A DNA stretch of 64,000 nucleotides from CAVONV01 sp963697355. Its GTDB lineage: Bacteria > Acidobacteriota > Vicinamibacteria > Marinacidobacterales > DATDRI01. This document shows, one piece after another, positions 8,993 to 18,072 of the stretch (the first letter of the stretch is position 1; each line of letters begins with the position of its first letter). The stretch covers positions 124,001 through 188,000 of the forward strand of contig CAVONV010000032.1 of NCBI GenBank assembly GCA_963697355.1, read 5' to 3'. The notes below the pieces were generated by a model that saw only the letters and a program-made list of their open reading frames with translations, was not told the origin of the DNA and made no database searches. Position numbers and translations under genes: made by a program.

Positions 8993-10159
8993 TTACAACT
9001 GCTGCTGAGCGGCTTCGATGGCCCCCGGCTTCGGTTTGAAACCTTGGGCACGGACGGCATCCTCGATGGCAGCTAAAACGAGGAGCACGTTGTTGATTGT
9101 GCTGGAATAGCCCATGAGGCCGATCCGCCAAACTTTGCCTTTGAGAACTCCCAACCCTCCGCCGATCTCGATACTGTTCCGCGTGAGGAGTTGTTTGCGG
9201 ACGCCGGCGTCATCAACTCCCTCAGGAATACGGACCGTCGTCAATCCCCACAACCGCTGTCCTGGATCGGCAACGAGAAGCTCGAGTCCCATAGCCTCGA
9301 GACCTGCGACCAGCGCCGTTTGGTGACGGTGATGTCGCTCCCACCGGGCTTCGAGACCTTCCTCGACCACGAGCCGAAGCGCTTCCCGCAATGCATAGGC
9401 GTTGGAGATGGGTGCCGTGTGGTGATAAGCCCGCTCCGTTCCCCAGTATTTGCGGAGCAGGCTGAGATCCAAATAGAAGCTTTGGACGGGCTTGGTGCGT
9501 TTGTCGAGCTTTTCTACGGCTCTGGGAGAATAGCTGATAGGCGAAAAACCCGGAGGAGCTCCGATACATTTCTGCGCCCCGCTGTAACACGCATCGATGC
9601 CCCACTCGTCCAGTTTCACCGGCATCCCACCCAAGGACGTGACGGCATCCATGACCACCACGGCTCCCACATCATGGGCCGCTTTCACGATGGCCTCCGG
9701 TGGTTGGAGTACGCCCGTCGAGGTTTCGGCGTGAACGAAGGCCACGACTCGAGGCTTTTCGCGCTCAATCGTCTCCCGCATCGCGTCGGTATCCAGAGGC
9801 CTGCCCCATTCGCCGTTGAACTCGACGACGTCGGCTCCTGCACGACGACCAATATCGGCCAGCCGCGTGCCAAAAAAACCGTGAATTCCAACGACGAATT
9901 TGTCATCGGGCTCGAGAAGGTTAACGAGACAAGCTTCCATACCTGCCATGCCTGTACCGGGCATGGCAAGAGTCAGCTCGTTTTTGGTTTGGAACACTTC
10001 TTTCATTAGTTCCTTTGTCTCGTCCATGATCTTCAAAAAGACGGGATCCAAGTGCCCTAGTAGTGGAATCGACAGGGCCCGCAAGACTTCGGGCGGCACC
10101 TCGCTCGGCCCCGGCCCTAGAAGAATTCGGTGTGGTGGTTGAGTGTAGTTTCTATCCAT
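8993..10159 (-). CDS. Class V aminotransferase (alanine/serine-glyoxylate type)
   Basis: A 388-residue PLP enzyme of fold type I, matching the usual length of alanine-glyoxylate and serine-glyoxylate aminotransferases. The N-terminal LLGPGPSEVPPEV motif, the PLP-binding MDAVTSLGG and the Schiff-base lysine K197 in SGAQKCIGAPPG are all present, as is the C-terminal RIGLMGYSS that is characteristic of this group. Ureidoglycine-glyoxylate aminotransferase of purine catabolism belongs to the same clade and cannot be excluded; no purine genes lie nearby. The start has a GGAGGCAAC ribosome site just upstream. Cytoplasmic. Confidence 0.9.
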   Translation of the reverse strand: MDRNYTQPPHRILLGPGPSEVPPEVLRALSIPLLGHLDPVFLKIMDETKELMKEVFQTKNELTLAMPGTGMAGMEACLVNLLEPDDKFVVGIHGFFGTRLADIGRRAGADVVEFNGEWGRPLDTDAMRETIEREKPRVVAFVHAETSTGVLQPPEAIVKAAHDVGAVVVMDAVTSLGGMPVKLDEWGIDACYSGAQKCIGAPPGFSPISYSPRAVEKLDKRTKPVQSFYLDLSLLRKYWGTERAYHHTAPISNAYALREALRLVVEEGLEARWERHHRHQTALVAGLEAMGLELLVADPGQRLWGLTTVRIPEGVDDAGVRKQLLTRNSIEIGGGLGVLKGKVWRIGLMGYSSTINNVLLVLAAIEDAVRAQGFKPKPGAIEAAQQQL

Positions 10160-10208
10160 GTTGCCTCCTAAACAGTCAGAGGGCCGCTCGAGTCATCCTC
10201 GGCCCCAC

Positions 10209-10242
10209 AAAAAGCCCGCCTTCGCTGAAGCTACGGCGGGTC
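10209..10242 (-). terminator. Rho-independent terminator
   Basis: On the minus strand a hairpin with CCCGCC/GGCGGG arms and a GTAGCTTCAGCGAA loop region is followed directly by CTTTTTG. It lies about 200 bp beyond the stop of the beta-propeller-like secreted protein and before the aminotransferase start, so it probably ends the former transcript. Confidence 0.6.
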
Positions 10243-10441
10243 CGCTGTAGCCGCGAGCTAAGACCTTGGCGGCGGAGGCGGAAACTCAGAACTCGAGTAC
10301 TCGAGCGCTAAAGAATGATGTCCGCTCGTGCGCTTCAGGGAACACACCTTGATCCAGCCGACGATAGTAGTTAGATGTCGATGTGGACGCAAGTGGGTGT
10401 CATTGAGGATCCTTTTGCAAAAATGTGACAATGCCGTCCGC

Positions 10442-11572
10442 TCAGCGTATCCGGAAGAAAATGGCGCTATGGCCTTGTTTAACAAGAGCCCTTCCATCAT
10501 GAAGCGAGACCAAACGGCCAAAGTTGGCACCGCAGGACGACGTCGGCTCGCCTTGCAGCAACAGCTCGTAGTTCCACTGCGCGCCGTCGTAGCGATAGAG
10601 GTAAGCGGCGCCGGAGTCGGTTGATGCCACGTCATCCAGGTTGGCACCCACGAGCGCGAAATCTCCATCGAGCGCGACCGAGACTCCAAAGTTGGGCGTT
10701 CCGCCGTCACAACGCTCACGGTCCCCTGATGGAATGGGAAGACAAGAGCAGTTGCGGTTGTCGAGCTCGGGCGGCTCGAGAATCGCCTCGAGTTCCCACG
10801 CACCGCCATCGAAACGGAACACGTGAACGACGTCGTCATAGTCCGCATCGATGAGAGCCACGTCACCGTCGAGCGCGATGTCACCTTGAAACACCGTCTC
10901 GGTGTCGCTGAGCGTAATGGTGTCTTCGTGGATCCATTCCGTACCGACACGACGGAAGGCGTAAACCCCCTCGAATTCGTCGCCAATCGTCGAGCTTTTG
11001 GAGACGAGCAAGCACTCATCGTCGAGGGCGACATCGTCGGCAAAGCCAAAGGGTGACTTACCATCCTCCCGAGGCGGCGGCGCCAGATTCGCCTCTCGAA
11101 GCCAATTCCCACCGTTGAAGCGAAACAGTTGGACGTCTTTGGAACGCGCGCCGACGACGGCAAGGTCACCATCGATGTCCACTGAGATTCCGAAGTTGTC
11201 GTTGCCTCGATCGTCGCTCAGGGTAGCTTCGTGTACCCATGTCGCCCCGTCGAAGCGGAACACATAGGCTTGAGGAGTGGCTCCAATCAGCGCAACATCC
11301 TCGTCAATGGCGACCTCATTGAAGTAGCCTTGCTGCCTCCCTGGTACGACCAGGCGATCCATCCACCATTTCCCTTGATCGAATTGGAACACGTAGGCCT
11401 CGGCATTGACGGTGCCGAGCAGTACCGTGTCGGCGTGCAACGCGATCGATGTTGCGAGCGCATTGGCTTCCGGGACGATGAACCTCACGATCGGCTCAGC
11501 GGTGAGTTGCGCGTGGCCCAGGTCCGGAATCAGCATAAGAGCTGCAAGAAGGGAGAACACCGAATAACGCAT
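10442..11572 (-). CDS. Secreted FG-GAP-like repeat protein
   Basis: A 376-residue protein with a signal peptide (MRYSVFSLLAALMLIPDLGHA). The rest consists of about seven imperfect repeats of the form VALDGDVALIGA...VYVFRFDGATWVHEATL, the FG-GAP-like pattern expected to fold as a beta-propeller. A Cys-containing insert (NCSCLPIPSGDRERC) interrupts the sixth repeat. The start was chosen at 11572 because AAAGGAG stands eight bases upstream; the longer open frame to 11761 has no such support. Function unknown; such proteins are usually surface or extracellular. It is monocistronic. Confidence 0.75.
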   Translation of the reverse strand: MRYSVFSLLAALMLIPDLGHAQLTAEPIVRFIVPEANALATSIALHADTVLLGTVNAEAYVFQFDQGKWWMDRLVVPGRQQGYFNEVAIDEDVALIGATPQAYVFRFDGATWVHEATLSDDRGNDNFGISVDIDGDLAVVGARSKDVQLFRFNGGNWLREANLAPPPREDGKSPFGFADDVALDDECLLVSKSSTIGDEFEGVYAFRRVGTEWIHEDTITLSDTETVFQGDIALDGDVALIDADYDDVVHVFRFDGGAWELEAILEPPELDNRNCSCLPIPSGDRERCDGGTPNFGVSVALDGDFALVGANLDDVASTDSGAAYLYRYDGAQWNYELLLQGEPTSSCGANFGRLVSLHDGRALVKQGHSAIFFRIR

Positions 11573-12011
11573 GATCGACTCCTTTCGTCGAAAGCGCATC
11601 TGGGTGACAAGATATGCGAGAAACATGCCATGCCTGAGAGTCGTTTCAAGGGGCTGTTTACATAGCTGCACGTCTTGGCCTCTATCTTTTTGGTGAGGAT
11701 GGCCTACCAATAATGCTAGTCGACCGCCGGGTGCGGGGGATCGTTTCGTGGCGGCCAGCACATCGTCTACGACTTCAGGGACGGGGCCAAGGCACGTTTT
11801 GTTCCCTACGCTTGCGTTGACCGGTGGAAATCAGAAACTCGACCCAGACCAGGATCTTAGTTTTGAGCTGCGCCTCGAGCCCATCCAACAAGACGGGCTC
11901 GAGGGCTGCTCTCACGGCACTATCAAAGATGTCGAACGTTGCCGCACCATCCATTTGCCCCAGCTGGGTACCCAACCGAAAACGACATCTTTCGCGACGA
12001 GTGACCCACCA
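11573..12011. other. Intergenic, no gene recognised
   Basis: About 440 bp upstream of the FG-GAP gene. A minus-strand frame at 11775-11975 encodes 66 residues of unremarkable composition without a ribosome site. I could not relate it to a family and treat it as non-coding or relic DNA. Confidence 0.4.
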
Positions 12012-12503
12012 TCAAAAGGTCGGTCGTAGCTGGCCGATCTTCTGCCAATCCGGGCCGACTTCCTTCACGAGAACAACGTACAGGTTCCCATCTGCGACGC
12101 TGGTCTTCGCCGCTCCGGACTGGAGTGTCGCTTCGATTTGCCCCGGTTTCAGCGTGTACATTCCCCCTGCGGCGGCATCGATCAGAATGCCGATGGGCGC
12201 ACCCAATCCGAAGACGAGGTTCCCCAGGACCCATGCACTGGTTTGACGTGTCAGGACCACCTCGAAAGACTCGTAGCCCTCGAGCCGGATGGTCACGTGG
12301 TGATTGTCCTTTCGTTTGAGTCTGGCCGAGACGGGGGTCACGCCAACCACCTTGTTATCGATGGTTACTTCGGCCCCGGCCGGTTGGCTAGATATGCCGA
12401 TGCCATGCCCAGTACCGCGCAGCACGGTGGCGCATCCCGTGAGATAGGGAAATACCCCTGCCAATACCAAAGCACTTGTAATCCACATCTTTCGTCGTCT
12501 CAT
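12012..12503 (-). CDS. PEGA-domain lipoprotein
   Basis: A 163-residue protein. The start at 12503 (MRRRKMWITS) is preceded by GGGAGG. Signal peptide with lipobox LTGC, then a PEGA domain (about residues 35-85: ISSQPAGAEVTIDNKVVGV, then RLEGYESFEV), followed by a hydrophobic, Gly-rich segment (VLGNLVFGLGAPIGILIDAA). PEGA domains occur in surface-attached proteins and often bind sugar or peptidoglycan, but no specific role can be given. The longer open frame to 12707 is not used here because it lacks a signal peptide. Confidence 0.75.
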   Translation of the reverse strand: MRRRKMWITSALVLAGVFPYLTGCATVLRGTGHGIGISSQPAGAEVTIDNKVVGVTPVSARLKRKDNHHVTIRLEGYESFEVVLTRQTSAWVLGNLVFGLGAPIGILIDAAAGGMYTLKPGQIEATLQSGAAKTSVADGNLYVVLVKEVGPDWQKIGQLRPTF

Positions 12504-12725
12504 CTCGTCCTCCCTGAATTGGAACCGGCGGCGTGGCACCATACGAACTTGCCCCCTCAATAGGAAAGGCGAAAACCAACGGACGAATGTGGCATCGTTC
12601 ATTGTCTTTTGCGGTCCCAGCAGGAATGAGGACAGCGCCAGCAGACCAAGTAGACCCCGCGACATTTGTTGTCCATTGTCTTCTTCAGTAATATGCAAAG
12701 ACCACACTGAGTACTGGAGGCCCTG

Positions 12726-13121
12726 ATGAATGGCAGACGTATGAGGTTTGCGAAGTTCCTTACTGCGACGTTTCTAGTCGCGGGCTTGGTCGGGTGTGCT
12801 TCAAAGCGCATCAATGACGTACTTGCCGATCCGGCGCGGTATTCCGACAAGAACGTTACTCTGACGGGGGATGTCGTCGAGAGCTACTCGATCACGGGGC
12901 GGGGCTTCTATCGAATCGAGGACGGTACCGGTCGACTGTGGATCTTCTCCGACAAAGGTGTGCCGAGAAAAGGAGCCCGAGTCAGCGTCAAGGGAAAAAT
13001 CAAAGACGGTTTCGACCTGGGAGCTCTCCTGGGGGGTGTCATCAAATTGCCCGAGCCCGTGAAGGAGAGAATCGAAACGGGTCTTCTGATGATCGAGTCC
13101 TCGCACAAAGCCAGCAATTGA
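12726..13121 (+). CDS. Small lipoprotein with OB-fold-like domain
   Basis: 131 residues. Signal peptide with lipobox VGCA near residue 24. The mature part (INDVLADPARYSDKNVTLTG, then GFYRIEDGTGRLWIFS, then GARVSVKGKI) has the strand order of a small nucleic-acid-binding-like OB fold found in periplasmic proteins of the bacterial YdeI/NirD type. A GGAGG motif precedes the start. Convergent with dodecin, with a large inverted repeat between them. Function unknown. Confidence 0.75.
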   Translation: MNGRRMRFAKFLTATFLVAGLVGCASKRINDVLADPARYSDKNVTLTGDVVESYSITGRGFYRIEDGTGRLWIFSDKGVPRKGARVSVKGKIKDGFDLGALLGGVIKLPEPVKERIETGLLMIESSHKASN

Positions 13122-13139
13122 AGGTGGGTTTCGGGGAGG

Positions 13140-13207
13140 AATTTCGGGGACAGGTAACTGATATTTGTCAGAACGCCCGTAAATATTAGCTACCTGTCCC
13201 CGAAATT
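13140..13207. repeat. Long inverted repeat (REP/MITE-like, GGGGACAGGTA arms)
   Basis: Two 27-bp arms (13140-13166 and 13181-13207) match at 25 positions and surround a 14-base loop. Each arm contains TTTCGGGGACAGGTA, and a partial extra copy of TTTCGGGGA occurs just before. The element lies between two converging genes, where it could serve as a bidirectional terminator. Its form also resembles non-autonomous palindromic repeats mobilised by REP-associated transposases. Confidence 0.8.
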
Positions 13208-13232
13208 CAGAAAATCCCCTCGACGGACCAAC

Positions 13233-13433
13233 CTATTCCACAGTGAAAGCAATCTTGCAGGTGGCGTGGTACTCGGTGACCTTACCGTCCTTGACTTTTG
13301 CTGTCTGAGACGTCAGCTCGATACCCGTGATACCGCGAACTGATTTCTGAGCCTCGATAAGAGCCGCATTCGCAGCGCCTTCCCACGAGTCCTTCGCGAT
13401 ACCGAGAATTTCGATGATCTTAATAGCGGGCAT
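13233..13433 (-). CDS. Dodecin (flavin-binding storage protein)
   Basis: 66 residues, exactly the size of dodecins, which assemble as dodecamers and bind flavins or CoA. The sequence MPAIKIIEILGIAKDSWEGA with the downstream ITGIELTSQTAKVKDGKV segment matches the family's strand-helix-strand-strand pattern, including the Trp that stacks on the flavin. Cytoplasmic; it probably buffers free flavin. Single gene with an AGGAGGATCC ribosome site upstream. Confidence 0.9.
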   Translation of the reverse strand: MPAIKIIEILGIAKDSWEGAANAALIEAQKSVRGITGIELTSQTAKVKDGKVTEYHATCKIAFTVE

Positions 13434-13801
13434 GGATCCTCCTCATTGAATTTGGACTAACAGTCGTCTCGGATGCTCACCGCGGGCTCGGGAGCAAAAA
13501 GATCTAGAAGTACCGCCGATGTGCAAAGAGAGGCTTCGCCAAACTTTCTATATATGGAAACAAGGCCCTGATTGTCAAATGGATTTCGTGGAGCTCACAC
13601 CTCGGCCCCCTCCCCCAACCAAGCTCTGGAAGATGCGCTATACTGTTGCCTGGACTTGCCCTCCGTCAGATTGTGATTGTCGTGCCTTCGAGTTCAAGAA
13701 GGCTACGAAAGCATGGCCCACCTTCTCAGGGCGGACGGGTTGGAATCTAGGCCCTGGGAAAAGCCCCTCGTGCTTTTACCCAAGAAACGGAGCGTATCTA
13801 A
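13434..13801. other. Intergenic region between dodecin and the SurA-like gene
   Basis: Divergent upstream region of two genes, so promoters for both are expected here. A TATACT hexamer at about 13639 could be a -10 element for the plus-strand gene, but no good -35 is visible. The long plus frame from 13519 overlaps the next gene out of frame and lacks family resemblance, so I do not call it. Confidence 0.4.
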
Positions 13802-14887
13802 ATGAGAAGGCCTTCTTCTTACACACTAAGCTTGGTCGTGCTAATGTGTTTCAGCGTAACAACGAGCTCGACCCTGGCATGCTCGAAAGACGCCGAAACG
13901 GATCAAGCCGCGTCAGCCGACACGAAAGAGCAGACGCCCCCATTGACGTCAACAGACGCACAGCCAACTTCGAGCCCCCAGCAACCAGCCGCCCAACCGG
14001 TCGACCCGCAGAGTTTCCCGGAGGTTGTGGCCCGAGTCAACGACAAAGAGATCAAGAAAGCGGACCTCATCGGCCGTGCCGACATGATTAGTTCTCAAAT
14101 GCAAATCGCCGATAAGTCCGTCGACTTCTACCGTAGGGTACTCGACGAAATGGTTGGAACCGAGCTTCTTCACCGGGCCAGCATCGAAAAGGGATTTGCT
14201 GCCTCCGAATCGGACATCCAAAGTCAGTTGGACACCCTCAAAGCCCGTTTTCCCGATGAAGCGACATTCACGAAAGAGCTCTCCTCTCAGGGACTTACCG
14301 TCGAAGCGCTACGCGAAAGAATGTCGAGAGACATGTCGGTCGAGAAGTTCATCGAGACCGAGGTCGTTCCGCGAGCTCAGGTCAGCGAGGAAGCCAAGAA
14401 GAAATTCTACGGCGAGAACAGCCAGCAAATGACAAGGCCGGAGCAAGCCCACCTAAGTCACATCCTGATCAAGGTCGACGCAGGTGCCACCCCGGAAGCT
14501 CGGGACCAGGCAAAGCAAAAGGCGGAAAGCTTACACAACCAGATCCAGGCGGGTGGAGACTTCGCTGCTCTCGCCCGAGAAAACTCAGACGATCCCGGCT
14601 CAAAAGCCAATGGAGGAGATCTTTCTTGGGTATCGCGCGGTCAAACCGTACCACCTTTCGAACAGGCAGGCTTTGCATTGAAACCGGGCGAGGTCAGCGG
14701 CGTCGTGGAAACCCAGTTCGGCTACCACATCATCAGGCTCGCGGAGCTGAGGCCCAGCGCGCTTATGCCTTACGAGGAAGTGGCGCCGCGGATTGAACAA
14801 TTTCTGGGGCAGCAACGTCTCCAAGAGGAAATCGAAGCCGTGGTCGGGACACTGAAGACCAAAAACAAGGTCGAGATCTTCATCTAG
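13802..14887 (+). CDS. SurA/PrsA-like peptidyl-prolyl isomerase, periplasmic chaperone
   Basis: 361 residues. N-terminal signal sequence ends near a Cys (TLACSKD), suggesting a lipoprotein, then a Thr/Pro/Gln-rich linker to about residue 72. A SurA-N-like chaperone region follows (ARVNDKEIKKADLIGRADMI onward) to about 210. One parvulin domain spans about 215-315, with AHLSHILIKV, the FAALARENSDDPGSKANGGDL segment and the GYHIIRL end strand. It would help fold outer-membrane or exported proteins, which fits with the assembly gene at the window's left end. Only one parvulin domain is present, against two in E. coli SurA. Confidence 0.88.
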   Translation: MRRPSSYTLSLVVLMCFSVTTSSTLACSKDAETDQAASADTKEQTPPLTSTDAQPTSSPQQPAAQPVDPQSFPEVVARVNDKEIKKADLIGRADMISSQMQIADKSVDFYRRVLDEMVGTELLHRASIEKGFAASESDIQSQLDTLKARFPDEATFTKELSSQGLTVEALRERMSRDMSVEKFIETEVVPRAQVSEEAKKKFYGENSQQMTRPEQAHLSHILIKVDAGATPEARDQAKQKAESLHNQIQAGGDFAALARENSDDPGSKANGGDLSWVSRGQTVPPFEQAGFALKPGEVSGVVETQFGYHIIRLAELRPSALMPYEEVAPRIEQFLGQQRLQEEIEAVVGTLKTKNKVEIFI

Positions 14888-14898
14888 ACTATCTGAAC

Positions 14899-14932
14899 GG
14901 ACGGTTCCCTGGGACAAACGAGGGGACCGTCC
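14899..14932 (+). terminator. Hairpin after the SurA-like gene, REP-like
   Basis: Arms GGACGGTTCCC and GGGGACCGTCC pair at 10 of 11 positions around a 12-base loop, then CGTTTCCTT follows. It begins 12 bases past the stop codon and probably ends transcription. The GGGACGGTCCC core is also of the kind seen in REP-like repeats. Confidence 0.5.
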
Positions 14933-14939
14933 CGTTTCC

Positions 14940-15110
14940 TTCTCTGCTTCGCTCGCCCGGCTGGCCTTGGCCGCCACTTCAATGCTGGTCGCCGGATTGG
15001 CCGCATGCCTCGTTCCCGCAGCCCAGGCTCTCGCTATCCAACCCGCCGACGCGCTGCGCCACGAATTGCCGCCACGAGCGATTCCAACGATGGAGATCGA
15101 CTCTCAGTAA
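14940..15110 (+). pseudogene. C-terminal remnant of a MacB/FtsX-like permease
   Basis: An open frame reads SASLARLALAATSMLVAG followed by ACLVPAAQALAIQPADALRH. This matches the usual end of MacB/FtsX permeases and the acidobacterial duplicated orphan permeases: a last membrane helix, then a P-A-x-x-A-x-x-x-P-x-x-A-L-R motif. Everything upstream is missing, cut off at the hairpin that follows the SurA-like gene. This is a relic of a permease gene removed by deletion. Confidence 0.55.
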
Positions 15111-15128
15111 AGACTTCATAGCTGTGAT

Positions 15129-16658
15129 TCATCGGGTCAACCGGTACATGAGCACAGCAGCTCGAGCCGCAGCGGTCTCGATGGAGCGCAGGTCTAGCCA
15201 CTCTTCGGGTGAGTGAGCCCCATCACCGACCGGACCTAGGCCCGACAAGGCATCGAGGTGGGACGCCACGAAAGAGATATCGGCCGCGCCCCGTTCGCCA
15301 GGATCGAGCGGCTCAATCTCTCCAAGTCCGAGATCTTGACTGACCTGGTCGAAGAGTTCGAGAAGCTTATAGTTGCCGGGCTTGGGCTCCATCGCGGGGT
15401 ATTCGTCCTCGAAAACGATGTCGGCCGAGGTTTCGGGTAAGTGGCTGCCGACGATCTCCCGCATCTTGATCCGAGCGCGCTCTTTTTGCTCCTCTGAGAT
15501 GAATCGAAGATCGCCATCGATCGTCGCAGATTGGGCGATGACGTTTGGCTTACCGAATGCTGATTCTTGCGAGGTCGTGGAGTCGTACGAGGTCGTCGTA
15601 CCGCCGACGATGGCGCCCGGATTGAAGGTCAAGTACTGTTCACCGCGAATCTGTTCGTGAAAGGCGCTAAGTATGCGGGCGGCTTCGTAAATGGCGCCGC
15701 TTCCATAAGTCTCGCTGAAAACTTGACCGGAGTGACCACGTTTCCCTCGCGTGTCTAGGGTCCAGCTGCTGTAGCCCCGGCGTGCAATCGTGACGTTTCG
15801 ATGGCCGACTGCGGGCTCGAATCCCAGCGCCACGTCACTCGTTTTGGCGGCGTCCATGAGGTCGCCCCGAACGAGGTCAATGGGACCACCGGGTTTTTCT
15901 TCATCGCCAATGAGGACGACCCGGATCGTTGTCCCGTTCAAAGCACCTACATGATGAAGAGCTTGAAGAGCGAGCACGATCACCACGTCGCCGCCTTTCA
16001 TATCTTCGACGCCGGGACCGTTGGCTCGGTCACCTTCCCGCTTGAAACGTTGGAACGGGCTGTCCTTTTCGAAAACGGTATCGATATGCCCGATGAGCGG
16101 TAACACGCGATCGATTTGCTCGGCCGGAAGAACGATACCACGCTCAACACGACCACGAACGCGGTCGTGGATCGCGTCCAGCGCCTTGACCGCCCGTTCC
16201 ACGTTCTCGAGGTACGACTGCACGTCCGCGTCGTCTCCGATCGACAAGCGCCTGGCCTTCTCACGCACGCTACGGAGCGGAGAACGGCTCGGCATGAGCG
16301 GGGAGTAATACCAGTAAAGCAAAGGCTGCTGCGTGTCGACCCACGCATTCCAACGCAAAATGTCGAGCGTCTGCTGCTCGATCCGCGAAAGATCGCCGCG
16401 ATCGATCGTCTCGAGCCGATCGAGAACCGAACGCGCCCAAAACGCTTGACGGTCGACAGCATCGAACGTAAGCGGATCCCGATCGAGCTGGTCGCGCAGG
16501 CTGCCGCGACGTTCGGTCGCCTCGTCGACGAGGGCCCCGAGGGCATCCGACGCGTTGGTTTCCTTAGCGGCGACGGATGACGAGATTCCCAGGAGGAACG
16601 AAAGGATAAACAGAAACGCTCTTCGAGGGGGATTGCCGGTTGACGGCCGAAGTGTCAT
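15129..16658 (-). CDS. Chimeric M20-family metallohydrolase with DUF885-like N-terminus
   Basis: 509 residues with a signal peptide. Residues ~30-205 resemble the helical start of DUF885 proteins (DRQAFWARSVLDRLETIDRG, then YYSPLMPSRSPLRS). At about residue 210 the sequence passes straight into an M20 carboxypeptidase G2-like core: IGHIDTVFEKDSPFQRF, GVEDMKGGDV, the acidic pair in LIGDEEKPGG, a complete dimerisation domain and a final GAHSPEEWLDL. All expected zinc ligands (His, Asp, Glu, His) are therefore present, but the normal M20 N-terminal ~80 residues are replaced. Likely exported. Whether the fusion is functional or a deletion scar is open. Confidence 0.75.
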   Translation of the reverse strand: MTLRPSTGNPPRRAFLFILSFLLGISSSVAAKETNASDALGALVDEATERRGSLRDQLDRDPLTFDAVDRQAFWARSVLDRLETIDRGDLSRIEQQTLDILRWNAWVDTQQPLLYWYYSPLMPSRSPLRSVREKARRLSIGDDADVQSYLENVERAVKALDAIHDRVRGRVERGIVLPAEQIDRVLPLIGHIDTVFEKDSPFQRFKREGDRANGPGVEDMKGGDVVIVLALQALHHVGALNGTTIRVVLIGDEEKPGGPIDLVRGDLMDAAKTSDVALGFEPAVGHRNVTIARRGYSSWTLDTRGKRGHSGQVFSETYGSGAIYEAARILSAFHEQIRGEQYLTFNPGAIVGGTTTSYDSTTSQESAFGKPNVIAQSATIDGDLRFISEEQKERARIKMREIVGSHLPETSADIVFEDEYPAMEPKPGNYKLLELFDQVSQDLGLGEIEPLDPGERGAADISFVASHLDALSGLGPVGDGAHSPEEWLDLRSIETAAARAAVLMYRLTR

Positions 16659-16724
16659 GGCGAGCCTCCGTATGAAGAAACAGGATAGTGACGCTTTCCC
16701 GTGGACCGCGGAGAAACGCCCTAG

Positions 16725-18032
16725 CTATCCACCGATTCTCAACCGGGCAATCCAGCATACCAAAATAATGACTGGTATCAGATATTTGATGAGAGCGGTC
16801 CAGATCATTAGCGCTGCAGGCGACTCGATGCCGGCCGCCTTGGCGAAATTCGGAATTTTCCACACCCACCCGACAAAGATGGACATGACGAGCGCGCCGA
16901 GAATAAGAAAAATGTCGTTGGAAATGAAGTCAGTCAACAAAAAAAGCCTCGATGAATAAACCGTGAACGAGGCAATCACGATGACCCCCGCCCCGGTGTA
17001 CCATACGCCTCTTTTTCTAGGCACACCGTAGCGGTCTCTCAAAAAAGCGACAATGGCCTCGTAGGCACCGATGAAAGACGTCAAGGCGGCTAGAAAAAAC
17101 AGCAGGAAGAACAGCGTCCCGAAGAATGTTCCTGCCGGCATTTGGTTGAAGACGTTGGGCATAGTGATGAACGTCAAGCCTGAGCCGGAGGCGGGATCCA
17201 AGCCGAAAGAAAAAATGCTGGGAAAAATGATCAACCCTGCCATAATCCCAATGAGCGTGCTTGCCAATGCGATGATGACGGAATTGGAAATGACGTGTCG
17301 GCTCCCCTTGGGCAAGTAGCTTCCATAGACCAGGGCCACAGCCATGGCAACACCGATAGCAAAGAAGGAATGGCCGATGGCGGCTACCGCCCCCTCCCAG
17401 GTGAATTTCCCGAAATCAGGCGTTAGATAGAACGCCAGACCCTCGGAGACCCCAGGAAGTGTCAGAGCACGCACCATCAGAATGACCATAGTGGCGAACA
17501 GCGCCGGCATCATGATCTTGTTGGCTCGCTCGACGCCTCGAACGAGTCCCCGGCTCAAGATGAGTACGATGACGATGACCGTCGCGACCGTCCAGGCCAT
17601 CAACTCCGGCCAGTTGGTTGAAAAGGTCCGGTAGTAAGACTCCACCTCAGCGGCCGTCAGTCCACGAAAGGTTCCAAACGCCGTTTTGAAGAGGTAGGCG
17701 AAGATGGTACCGATGATGGAGGCGGCATAGCCTGAAATGAGGAACATCGTGAATATGTTGAGATAACCGTTGAGATGCCAATACGAGCCTGGAGCCAAGC
17801 TTTCGTACGCACTCACCGGGTCTTTTCCTGTGGCCTTACCGAGTGTGATCTCGATGGAGAAGAGAGGTATCGCAACCAAGAACACGATGAACATGTAGAA
17901 GAGAAGAAAAATTCCCCCACCGTACATGCCAACGAGATAAGGAAACCTCCAAAGATTTCCAATTCCCGCGGAGAAACCGAGAGTCGCCAAGATGAAGGCG
18001 AGACGAGTGGTCCAGCTTTCACGAAGTTCCAT
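16725..18032 (-). CDS. Sodium-dependent transporter, NSS/SNF family
   Basis: 435 residues with about 11 membrane segments. The N-terminal WTTRLAFILATLGFSAGIGN and LWRFPYLVGMYGGGIFLL pattern is the Na+/substrate site of neurotransmitter:sodium symporters, with the unwound TM1 motif in place. It lies 40 bp downstream of the MttB-family gene and on the same strand. The inferred substrate is a quaternary or tertiary amine, an amino acid or a betaine handled by that enzyme, but the sequence does not decide which. Confidence 0.88.
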   Translation of the reverse strand: MELRESWTTRLAFILATLGFSAGIGNLWRFPYLVGMYGGGIFLLFYMFIVFLVAIPLFSIEITLGKATGKDPVSAYESLAPGSYWHLNGYLNIFTMFLISGYAASIIGTIFAYLFKTAFGTFRGLTAAEVESYYRTFSTNWPELMAWTVATVIVIVLILSRGLVRGVERANKIMMPALFATMVILMVRALTLPGVSEGLAFYLTPDFGKFTWEGAVAAIGHSFFAIGVAMAVALVYGSYLPKGSRHVISNSVIIALASTLIGIMAGLIIFPSIFSFGLDPASGSGLTFITMPNVFNQMPAGTFFGTLFFLLFFLAALTSFIGAYEAIVAFLRDRYGVPRKRGVWYTGAGVIVIASFTVYSSRLFLLTDFISNDIFLILGALVMSIFVGWVWKIPNFAKAAGIESPAALMIWTALIKYLIPVIILVCWIARLRIGG

Positions 18033-18072
18033 CTATGCAGCGCCTTTGCGATTCTCCCAAGAGATCAAATCT

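Noticed and set aside
8766..9131. 121-codon minus-strand frame
   Set aside because: It overlaps the aminotransferase gene out of frame and lacks a ribosome site or family likeness.
13519..14091. 190-codon frame before the SurA-like gene
   Set aside because: It overlaps the start of the SurA-like gene out of frame, has an odd composition and resembles no family.
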